NCBI RefSeq assembly: GCF_023208195.1
Contig: NZ_CP060034.1
Span: 3,162,001-3,226,000 of the forward strand
DNA length: 64,000 nt
Reading direction: 5' to 3'
Origin: Nocardioides sp. InS609-2
GTDB lineage: Bacteria; Actinomycetota; Actinomycetes; Propionibacteriales; Nocardioidaceae
Below the pieces are notes generated by a model that saw nothing but the letters and a program-made list of their open reading frames with translations, was not told the DNA's origin and searched no databases. Shown one piece after another: positions 7,951 through 14,325 of the stretch (its first letter is position 1; each line of letters starts with the position of its first letter). Position numbers and translations under genes: made by a program.

Positions 7951-8684
7951 ACCCCCGGATCACTCTCGCCGTAGCCGGCCGGGTACTCACCCAGATCCGG
8001 CGCGACCACCGCACCCTCGCGATGCTCGTCGTGCTCCCGACGCTGCTGATGACCCTGTTGTGGTGGATGTTCAACGACACCCCGGGCGGCACGTTCAGCC
8101 GGGTGGGTCCGGGCCTGCTCGCCCTCTTCCCCTTCATCGTGATGTTCCTCGTCACCAGCGTCACGACCCTGCGCGAACGTTCCAGCGGCACCCTCGAACG
8201 CCTCCTCGCGATGCCGATGGGGCGCCTCGACTTCCTCCTCGGCTTTGCCGTGGCATTCGGGCTGGTCGCCGCGGTCCAGTCGGCCCTCGCGGTCGGCGTC
8301 AGCGTCGGGCTGCTCGGGCTCGACATCACCGGCCCGGTCTGGCTGCTCACCACCGTGGCCGTCGCAGACGCGGTGCTCGGCACGGCGCTGGGTCTGTTCG
8401 TCAGCGCGTTCGCGCAGACGGAGTTCCAGGCGGTGCAGTTCATGCCGGCGGTCGTGGTGCCGCAGATCCTGCTGTGCGGGCTGTTCGTCCCGCGGCCCCA
8501 GCTGCCCGACGTACTCGAGACGATCAGCGACGTCCTGCCCCTTTCGTATGCCGTCGACGCGATGCAGCACCTGGTGTCGAGTGCGAGCTCCGGCGAGGTG
8601 TGGCAGGACGTCGCGATCGTCGCGTGCTTCGCGGTCGCCGGCCTTGGCCTTGGTGCTGTCACCTTGCGGAGACGTACGGCGTAA
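7947..8684 (+). CDS. ABC-2 type transporter permease
   Basis: The 245-aa membrane protein has six predicted hydrophobic segments, with the conserved ABC-2 region TLRERSSGTLERLLAMPMGRLDFLLGF near residues 72-97 (coupling region after TM2). It forms an exporter with the ATPase encoded immediately upstream. ATG 7947 overlaps the ATPase stop. The substrate is not determinable; DrrB/YhhJ-like pairs often export drugs or lipids. The stop codon TAA at 8682-8684 also appears to be part of the -10 box of the next gene. Confidence 0.92.
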   Translation: MNPRITLAVAGRVLTQIRRDHRTLAMLVVLPTLLMTLLWWMFNDTPGGTFSRVGPGLLALFPFIVMFLVTSVTTLRERSSGTLERLLAMPMGRLDFLLGFAVAFGLVAAVQSALAVGVSVGLLGLDITGPVWLLTTVAVADAVLGTALGLFVSAFAQTEFQAVQFMPAVVVPQILLCGLFVPRPQLPDVLETISDVLPLSYAVDAMQHLVSSASSGEVWQDVAIVACFAVAGLGLGAVTLRRRTA

Positions 8685-8687
8685 TCT
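8682..8687 (+). promoter_or_regulatory. Leaderless -10 box for proline dehydrogenase
   Basis: TAATCT ends 7 nt before ATG 8695 and matches TANNNT. Its first three bases are the stop codon of the ABC permease, so the proline dehydrogenase promoter is embedded in the end of the preceding gene. No Shine-Dalgarno sequence is present. Confidence 0.5.
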
Positions 8688-8694
8688 CCTGTGC

Positions 8695-9630
8695 ATGTCG
8701 TTGCTCCGTCAGCCGATCCTGCTGCTCGCCCGGTCGGAACAGGTCAAGAAGCTCATCTCCACGATGCCCGTCTCGTCCGGCATCGTGGCCAGCTACGTCC
8801 CCGGTGAGAGCACCGGGTCGGCGGCCGACGCGACAGCGGGGCTCGTCGAGGACGGCCTCACCGCGACGCTCGACTTCCTCGGCGAGGACGTGCTCGACGC
8901 CGGGCAGGCCGACGCGACCGTGGCGGCGTACAAGGACCTTCTCGAGCAGCTCGCCGCGCGCGGTCTGTCGCGCAAGGCCGAGGTCAGCGTGAAGCTGTCG
9001 GCGGTGGGTCAGTTCCTGCCCGACAGCGGCCACAAGATCGCCCTCGAGAACGCCCGCGCCATCTGCCGGGCGGCCCGCAACGCCGGCACCACGGTCACCC
9101 TCGACATGGAGGACCACAAGACCACCGACTCGACGCTGCAGATCCTCCGCGAGCTGCGCAAGGACTTCCCCGAGACCGGTGCCGTGCTGCAGGCCTCGCT
9201 CTTCCGCACCGAGGCCGACTGCAAGGCGCTGGCCTACGAGGGCTCGCGGGTGCGGCTGTGCAAGGGCGCCTACCTCGAGCCCGAGGAGGTCGCGTTCCAG
9301 TCGCGCGTCGAGATCGACAAGTCCTACGTGCGCTGCCTCAAGGTCCTGCTGGCCGGCGACGGCTACCCGATGATCGCCACCCACGACCCGCGGATGGTGC
9401 AGATCGGGTCCAGCCTCGCCAGCCGCTACGGCCGTGCCCAGGGCACCTACGAGTTCCAGATGCTCTACGGGATCCGTCCCGAGGAGCAGAAGCGGCTGGC
9501 CGAGAGCGGCGAGACCGTGCGCGTCTACATCCCCTACGGCACCGAGTGGTACGGCTACCTCATGCGTCGCCTGGCCGAGAAGCCGCAGAATCTCGCCATG
9601 TTCGTCCGCTCCCTGGTCTCGAAGAAGTAG
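8695..9630 (+). CDS. Proline dehydrogenase (monofunctional PutA-type)
   Basis: The 311-aa FAD-dependent TIM barrel oxidises proline to delta-1-pyrroline-5-carboxylate. Diagnostic segments are SVKLSAVG, TVTLDMEDHKTTDSTL, QASLFRTEADC, VRLCKGAYLEP and the C-terminal YGTEWYGYLMRRLAEKPQN, where the Arg residues bind proline carboxylate. It is the short monofunctional form; P5C dehydrogenase must be encoded elsewhere. ATG 8695 is supported by the TAATCT-N7 signal. The longer upstream open frame overlaps the permease and is rejected. The gene for the opposite reaction, proC, follows 4 bp after its stop. Confidence 0.93.
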   Translation: MSLLRQPILLLARSEQVKKLISTMPVSSGIVASYVPGESTGSAADATAGLVEDGLTATLDFLGEDVLDAGQADATVAAYKDLLEQLAARGLSRKAEVSVKLSAVGQFLPDSGHKIALENARAICRAARNAGTTVTLDMEDHKTTDSTLQILRELRKDFPETGAVLQASLFRTEADCKALAYEGSRVRLCKGAYLEPEEVAFQSRVEIDKSYVRCLKVLLAGDGYPMIATHDPRMVQIGSSLASRYGRAQGTYEFQMLYGIRPEEQKRLAESGETVRVYIPYGTEWYGYLMRRLAEKPQNLAMFVRSLVSKK

Positions 9631-9634
9631 TCCG

Positions 9635-10438
9635 ATGACCCAGACCGCGATCCTCGGCGCCGGAGTGATGGGCGAGACCCTGCTTTCCGGTCTCGTCCGG
9701 GCCGGCCGTCGCGTCGACAACCTGCTCGTCGGCGAGAAGCGACCCGACCGGGCCCGCGAGCTCGAGGAGCGCTACGGCGTCGCCGTCGTCAGCAACCGCG
9801 AAGCCGCCAGCAAGGCCGAGACCCTCGCTCTCGTCGTGAAGCCGCAGGACATGGGCGACCTGCTCGCCGAGATCGCGCCCGAGCTGCGCCCCGGCCAGCT
9901 CATCGTCTCGCTCGCGGCCGGCATCACCACGGCGTTCATCGAGGCGCGCGTGCCCGACGGCGTGGCCGTCGTACGCGTCATGCCCAACACTCCGGCGCTC
10001 GTCGACGAGGGCATGGCCGCCATCTCGCCCGGCTCGCACTGCGACGACGCGCACCTGGTCGAGGCGGAGTCGCTGATGGCGTCGTGCGGCAAGGTGCTGC
10101 GCGTCCCCGAGAAGCAGATGGACGCGGTCACCGCGATCTCCGGCTCCGGCCCGGCCTACATCTTCTACGTCGTCGAGTCCATGATCGAGGCCGGCGTGCA
10201 CCTCGGCCTGCCCCGTGCGACCTCGACCGAGCTCGTCGTACAGACCCTGGTCGGCTCGGCCGTCATGCTCCGCGAGACCGGCACCCACCCGACGGTGCTG
10301 CGTGAGCAGGTCACGTCGCCAGCGGGCACCACCGCCGCAGCGCTGCGCGAGCTGGAGAGCCATCGGGTGCGGGCGGCGTTCCTCGCTGCGATGGAGGCCG
10401 CGCGCGATCGCTCACGGGCGTTGGCCGAGGGCATCTAG
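9635..10438 (+). CDS. proC: Pyrroline-5-carboxylate reductase
   Basis: The 267-aa protein has an N-terminal Rossmann motif ILGAGVMGETLLSGL (about residues 5-19) and conserved RVMPNTPALVDEGM (about 115-128). The P5C-reductase signature GSGPAYIFYVVE...GVHLGLPRATS follows at about 168-195. It makes proline from P5C with NAD(P)H. ATG 9635 lies 4 nt after the proline dehydrogenase stop and is preceded by GAAGAAG, so the two opposing enzymes are likely co-transcribed. Confidence 0.94.
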   Translation: MTQTAILGAGVMGETLLSGLVRAGRRVDNLLVGEKRPDRARELEERYGVAVVSNREAASKAETLALVVKPQDMGDLLAEIAPELRPGQLIVSLAAGITTAFIEARVPDGVAVVRVMPNTPALVDEGMAAISPGSHCDDAHLVEAESLMASCGKVLRVPEKQMDAVTAISGSGPAYIFYVVESMIEAGVHLGLPRATSTELVVQTLVGSAVMLRETGTHPTVLREQVTSPAGTTAAALRELESHRVRAAFLAAMEAARDRSRALAEGI

Positions 10439-10485
10439 CCCGGACTCGTACGGCTCGGGAACCAGTCCAGTGCCATGCTGGCTAG

Positions 10486-11211
10486 ATGACGACCGCGACC
10501 CGGCCCGACGTTCGCTTCTGGTTCGACCCGACCTGTCCGTTCGCGTGGATGACCAGCAAGTGGGTCCGGCTGGTGCAGGAGCAACGCGCGTACGACGTCG
10601 AGTGGCGGTTCATCTCACTGCGGCTGATCAACAAGGACGTCGACTACGACGCGCACTTCCCGCCGGAGTACGAAGCCGGGCACACCTTCGGCCTCCGCCT
10701 GCTGCGGGCCTGCGCCCATGTGCGCGACGAGCACGGTCCGGAGGCAGTGGCCCGGCTCTACGAGGCGCTGGGCACTCGCATTTTCGAGACTGAGGGAGCA
10801 CCGGGGCGGGACGCCGCGGATGCCGCTGCCATCCTCACCGACGCCCTCGCCGAGGTGGGCCTGCCGGCAGACCTGGTGCAACACCTCGACGACCAGAGCC
10901 GCGACGACCAGATCCAGGCCGAGACCGACGAGGCGTTCGCGCTGACGGGCAAGGACGTCGGCACGCCCATCCTCCACATCGCGCCGCCCGAGGGTGCGGC
11001 GTTCTTCGGCCCGGTCATCAGCCGGCTCCCCACGCCCGAGCAGGCAGGCGAGCTGTGGGACCACGTCGTCGGCCTGGCGACGTTCCCGGGCTTCGCCGAG
11101 CTCAAGCGCAGTCTGCGCGAACAGCCGCAGCTGCCGTCCTTCGGCGTCTCGCCGGGAGAGACCGGGGTGCAGGAGGACTGGCACGCCGGCAGCCGGCGCC
11201 AGAAGAAGTAG
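10486..11211 (+). CDS. DsbA-family protein, mycothiol-dependent nitroreductase (Rv2466c-like)
   Basis: The 241-aa thioredoxin-fold protein starts with FWFDPTCPFAWMTSKW at about residues 11-26. The single active-site Cys in CPFAW and the alpha-helical insertion match the DsbA/2-hydroxychromene isomerase-like group that includes mycobacterial Rv2466c. The usual CPWC is replaced by CPFA, so the resolving Cys is missing and a monothiol mechanism with mycothiol is likely. ATG 10486 has CATGCT ending 6 nt upstream. The gene stands alone between proC and the convergent stress-protein gene. Confidence 0.85.
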   Translation: MTTATRPDVRFWFDPTCPFAWMTSKWVRLVQEQRAYDVEWRFISLRLINKDVDYDAHFPPEYEAGHTFGLRLLRACAHVRDEHGPEAVARLYEALGTRIFETEGAPGRDAADAAAILTDALAEVGLPADLVQHLDDQSRDDQIQAETDEAFALTGKDVGTPILHIAPPEGAAFFGPVISRLPTPEQAGELWDHVVGLATFPGFAELKRSLREQPQLPSFGVSPGETGVQEDWHAGSRRQKK

Positions 11212-11217
11212 CTGCCG

Positions 11218-11718
11218 CTAGCTCGCGTATGGGTCGGGCAGCAGCCCGGGCTCGGCAGCCAGGATCTCGCGCGCCTGCTCGCGGTGCTTGTGCTCGACCA
11301 GCACCTCGTAGCGCGTGGCCACCACAGCCTTGACCGAGGAGAAGTCGCGCTGCCCGCGGGTCGCGGCGTAGCCGAGGATCGCCCAGATCGCGCCGAAGAG
11401 CAGGCCCGCGAGCGCCGTCGAGATCAGCATCGCCAGCACGTTGCCGTCGACGAAGACCGCGAAGAGCAGTCCGACGAATGCGCCGAGCCAGAGCCCGGAC
11501 AGTGCGCCGAGCGTTGCCACCCGGCTGTAGGTGAGCCGGCCCGTGATGCGCTCGATCTGCTTGAGCTCGGTGCCTACGATCATGCAGTTCTCGACCGGGA
11601 ACTCCTTGTCGGAGAGGTGGTCGACCGCCTTCTGCGCCTCGGCGTACGTCGCGTAGACGGCGAGCGACTGCGGGAACTCCAGCCGCAGCGCCGACGGGTT
11701 GACCTGTGGGGTGCTCAT
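11218..11718 (-). CDS. General stress protein 17M-like membrane protein
   Basis: The 166-aa protein has an N-terminal cytoplasmic domain (SLAVYATYAEAQKAVDHLSDKEFPVENCMIVG) typical of the YflT/GSP17M family. Two transmembrane segments follow at about residues 70-90 and 95-117, rich in Gly/Ala/Leu. The function of the family is poorly known and linked to general stress. ATG 11718 forms an ATGA overlap with the stop of the HAD phosphatase gene, so it is the last gene of the five-gene minus-strand operon starting at 13923. Confidence 0.85.
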   Translation of the reverse strand: MSTPQVNPSALRLEFPQSLAVYATYAEAQKAVDHLSDKEFPVENCMIVGTELKQIERITGRLTYSRVATLGALSGLWLGAFVGLLFAVFVDGNVLAMLISTALAGLLFGAIWAILGYAATRGQRDFSSVKAVVATRYEVLVEHKHREQAREILAAEPGLLPDPYAS

Positions 11719-12407
11719 GTCTCCAGTCTGGCACCGGCACACACATCGAGGTCGTCGAGCGACCTGATCCTGGTGTGCTCTGTGTCGGGGTGTCGATCCC
11801 GCCGATCGAGGAGTACGCCGGCCAGGCCGGCCGCGATCGCACCCTCGACGTCGTCGGTGACCGAGTCGCCGACCATCACCGCCTCGGAGGGCGCGACCCC
11901 CAGCCGGGCGCAGCTGCCGAGGAACGGGCGCGGGTCGGGCTTGCCGAGCGGGAACTGGTCGGAGGTGAACAACGCGTCGACCTCATTGCTGAGCCCGACC
12001 AGCTCGAGCTTGAGCGTCTGGTGCTCGTGGTCGCCGTTGGTCAGGACCGTGGCAAGCAGCCCCGCCGCGCGCACGCGACGCAGGGTCCGGACCGAGTCGG
12101 GGAAACAGGCCCACGCGGGTACGTAGAGGTCGAGGTAGGCGTCGAACTCACGGTCGGCCACGGCGTCGTCGCGCAGGTCGAGGTGCGGCAGGAACTCGCG
12201 CACTCGGGCCCGACGCTGCTCCTCGAACGTGGCCAGACGCTGCTGGTAGCGCGCGTAGTGGGGATTGGAGATCTCGGACCAGCGACGCGCCAGGTCGTCG
12301 TCCTCGCCGGCGGCGCCGCGGTCTCGACCCCATGCGATGGCGGCCGTCCGGGCGGCCGAGCTCTGGTCGACAAGGGTGTCGTCGAGGTCGAAGATCACGG
12401 CTCGCAT
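11715..12407 (-). CDS. HAD family hydrolase
   Basis: The 230-aa HAD phosphatase starts MRAVIFDLDDTLVDQ (motif I, nucleophile Asp8). Motif II is TVLTNGDHEHQ, motif III Lys is in LGKPDPRPF, and motif IV is VMVGDSVTDDVEGA. The cap-1 region resembles YjjG/PhnX-like phosphatases; the substrate is unknown. It starts 8 bp after the TetR stop and overlaps the following stress-protein gene by 4 bp. The long upstream open frame is composition bias. Confidence 0.9.
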   Translation of the reverse strand: MRAVIFDLDDTLVDQSSAARTAAIAWGRDRGAAGEDDDLARRWSEISNPHYARYQQRLATFEEQRRARVREFLPHLDLRDDAVADREFDAYLDLYVPAWACFPDSVRTLRRVRAAGLLATVLTNGDHEHQTLKLELVGLSNEVDALFTSDQFPLGKPDPRPFLGSCARLGVAPSEAVMVGDSVTDDVEGAIAAGLAGVLLDRRDRHPDTEHTRIRSLDDLDVCAGARLET

Positions 12408-12415
12408 GCGAGGGG

Positions 12416-13111
12416 TCAGACCTTCCGCAGCGTCGCCAGCAGCCCGATGAGGTCGTCCACCACACCGCGTACGACGGGCAGTCGCGAGAGCCGGACCAGC
12501 CGGTCGAGCATCGGGACGATCCGTTCGACGAGCAGCCGGGTGCGTCGCTGGCGCTCGCTCGCGTCGTACACCCAGAACAGCACGATGCCCATCTGCGCGA
12601 GCCACAGCAGCTCGGGCAGCTCGGCGCGCAGGGCCGGCGCGAGCTTGACGTCGGAGCCGTCGACGAGCGTGCGGAAGAGTTCGATGCTCGCGTCGCGGGC
12701 CGAAGCCGACTCGGGGCTGAACGGCGAGAGCGGGCTCGCGGGGTCGGCGGCGTTGCGGAAGAACTGCCCGGCGAACTCGTGGTTGGGCTCGGCCACCTCG
12801 AGCCAGCTGGTCAGCACGCCGGCGAGCCGGGGCGCGAAGGCAGACTCGCGAGCCAGTACGTCGGCCGCGGCGGCCGCGTGCGCGACCTGCATCTGGTCGT
12901 AGAACGCCTGGATCAGGTGTTCCTTCGAGCCGAAGTAGTAGTAGGCGTTGCCCAAGGAGACGCCGGCGTCGCTGGCGATCGAGCGCATCGTGGTCTTGTC
13001 GTAGCCCTGGCTGCGGAAGAGCCGCAGCGCCGAGTCGACGATCGCGCCGCGGGTCTGCTCAGCCTTGGGCGATCGGGCGGCAGGTTCCGGCACAGCGTTC
13101 AGGGTAGTCAC
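12416..13111 (-). CDS. TetR family regulator, likely autoregulator of its operon
   Basis: The 231-aa protein has an N-terminal TetR DNA-binding domain at about residues 17-65 (AIVDSALRLFRSQGYDKTTM ... GVSLGNAYYYFGSKEHLIQAF). A helical C-terminal domain with a Trp-rich segment (LLWLAQMGIVLFWVYD) follows. The start at GTG 13111 overlaps the preceding gene by 53 bp. GGGAGG abuts that GTG, so the true start is slightly uncertain, but the HTH itself begins near 13063 and much of the overlap is real. It is the third gene behind a promoter carrying two perfect TTGAAC-N2-GTTCAA palindromes, the likely operators. Confidence 0.9.
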   Translation of the reverse strand: MTTLNAVPEPAARSPKAEQTRGAIVDSALRLFRSQGYDKTTMRSIASDAGVSLGNAYYYFGSKEHLIQAFYDQMQVAHAAAAADVLARESAFAPRLAGVLTSWLEVAEPNHEFAGQFFRNAADPASPLSPFSPESASARDASIELFRTLVDGSDVKLAPALRAELPELLWLAQMGIVLFWVYDASERQRRTRLLVERIVPMLDRLVRLSRLPVVRGVVDDLIGLLATLRKV

Positions 13112-13487
13112 CTCCCACAGCCGGGCTACTGCCGAGCAGCGACCGCAGTCCGGCAGCGGAGTACGCCGCGCCGCGGGCCAGCGGCAGCCAGCGCGGGGTG
13201 GACAGCCGCTCGGCCAGCCCGCGGTGCGCCCGGGTCGCCCAGAGACACATCACCCAGGCGTGCTCGTGCGTCCACACCGAGCCGTCGCCGCCGACCACCG
13301 TGATCTCCTCGAGCGTGCGCGCGTGGTCGAGCGACGGGAACCGCCGCCTGGCCTCGTCCGAGCCGGCCGCGACCAGGTCGAGGGGCACGATCAGTGCCTG
13401 CGTCATCAGCCAGCCACGGAAGCGCGTGCAGAGCGGGCAGTCGGCGTCGTACAGGACGGTCAGCCCCTCGACGCGGCGCTCAGGCAC
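13059..13487 (-). CDS. DCC-family (DUF393) thiol-disulfide oxidoreductase-like protein
   Basis: The 142-aa protein starts with LTVLYDADCPLCTRFRGWL, the Asp-x-x-Cys-x-x-Cys motif that defines the DCC/DUF393 family. A redox role is assumed from the CPLC pair, but substrates are unknown. Its N-terminus overlaps the upstream membrane-protein gene by 8 bp and its C-terminus overlaps the TetR gene by 53 bp. It is therefore the second gene of the TetR-regulated unit. Confidence 0.83.
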   Translation of the reverse strand: MPERRVEGLTVLYDADCPLCTRFRGWLMTQALIVPLDLVAAGSDEARRRFPSLDHARTLEEITVVGGDGSVWTHEHAWVMCLWATRAHRGLAERLSTPRWLPLARGAAYSAAGLRSLLGSSPAVGGDYPERCAGTCRPIAQG

Positions 13488-13923
13488 GGCCCGGCGCGGG
13501 GTAGGCGGCGCCGTACTGCTGCGCCGGGGGCAGGTAGCCCTGCGGCGCGACCGGGGCGCTGCGCAGCGACTCCATCCGGCTGCGGCGACGGATCGCGTTG
13601 AAGACGTAGACGTAGACGTTGACGAAGTGGAGTGCGCCGAGGGTCAGCGTCACGACGCCGACCTTGACGCTGAGCGTCTCCACCAGCCCGCCGAGGTCGG
13701 GGACGGGTGCGTCGATCCGCAGGTAGAGGCTGACGAAGCCGAGGTTCAGCAGGTAGAAGCCGACCACCAGCAGCGTGTTCACGGCCTCGGCGAGGGTGTC
13801 GTTGCCCGCGAAGACGTCGGCGAGGAAGACCTTGCCGTGCCGCGACAGGGTGCGCGCGACCCACACGACGAGCGGGATGGTCACGGCGAGGTAGGCGAGG
13901 TAGGCGCCGACGGTCCAGTCCAT
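13480..13923 (-). CDS. Four-helix integral membrane protein of unknown function
   Basis: The 147-aa protein has hydrophobic segments at about residues 5-23, 44-64 and 80-103, ending in a Tyr/Pro/Gln-rich cytoplasmic tail (PPAQQYGAAYPAPG). No family was recognised with confidence. ATG 13923 was chosen over an upstream ATG at 13986 because GGAG lies 8 nt upstream on the minus strand. The longer start would also fall within the operator region. It is the first gene of the operon that also encodes DUF393, TetR, HAD and stress proteins. Confidence 0.78.
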   Translation of the reverse strand: MDWTVGAYLAYLAVTIPLVVWVARTLSRHGKVFLADVFAGNDTLAEAVNTLLVVGFYLLNLGFVSLYLRIDAPVPDLGGLVETLSVKVGVVTLTLGALHFVNVYVYVFNAIRRRSRMESLRSAPVAPQGYLPPAQQYGAAYPAPGRA

Positions 13924-13945
13924 GGTTGAGCTCCGTTTCTCATTG

Positions 13946-13959
13946 TTGAACGTGTTCAA
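13946..13959. promoter_or_regulatory. Palindromic operator O1
   Basis: TTGAACGTGTTCAA is a perfect 6-2-6 inverted repeat. It lies 23 bp upstream of ATG 13923 and about 10-23 nt downstream of the predicted transcription start. Its arms are identical to those of O2, 44 bp away centre to centre (about four helical turns). It is the probable binding site of the TetR protein encoded in this operon. Confidence 0.75.
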
Positions 13960-13974
13960 TTTCTTGTGGTCCAA

Positions 13975-14003
13975 ACTGTAGGCCATCTTTTGAACATGTT
14001 CAA
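13975..14003 (-). promoter_or_regulatory. Promoter of the five-gene operon with operator O2 over the -35 box
   Basis: On the minus strand TTGAAC (14003-13998) is separated by 17 nt from TACAGT (13980-13975), giving a good -35/-10 pair for the gene at 13923. The -35 hexamer is the first half of TTGAACATGTTCAA (13990-14003), a perfect palindrome with the same arms as O1. A repressor on O2 would therefore occlude the -35 element. Confidence 0.72.
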
Positions 14004-14325
14004 TTCACCCGGCGGCTCTGGTTCGTGGGCTGTCTCCGACGGGTTGAGGAAAACAAGCAGCCGTTGGACGGGTGCCGTTCAGGCAGGTGGGCCGCCGGCG
14101 TTGGCATCGCCGCGACCACGCAGAGCAGTTGGCAGGCACGGGCGCTCATCGCACACCATCGACTCTGACTCATTCGCACTCAGGCTGGACCCTCCCCATG
14201 CCACGCGCGGGAGGCGGAGCAAGGGGCTGTTCGAACCGACTGTCAGCGCGCGACGAATAGACGGGCTTGACCAGGCAGTCTCGAGCCACAACGCCCCGGC
14301 TCGACTGGCGTTCCTTCCGAGCCGC
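14004..14325. other. Intergenic region without a recognised gene
   Basis: These 322 bp separate the SGNH hydrolase stop from the operator region. No plausible coding frame with a ribosome site, no tRNA and no clear rho-independent terminator was seen. A GGTTCGAAC sequence on the minus strand near 14234-14242 recalls a tRNA T-loop, but no cloverleaf can be drawn. Confidence 0.5.

Noticed and set aside
8659..9720. 353-codon open frame antisense to proline dehydrogenase
   Set aside because: Typical high-GC antisense shadow, His/Leu/Gly-rich with no domain. The plus-strand gene is unambiguous.
14225..14260. GGTTCGAAC resembling a tRNA T-loop on the minus strand
   Set aside because: No 5-bp T-stem, acceptor stem or anticodon arm can be built around it.
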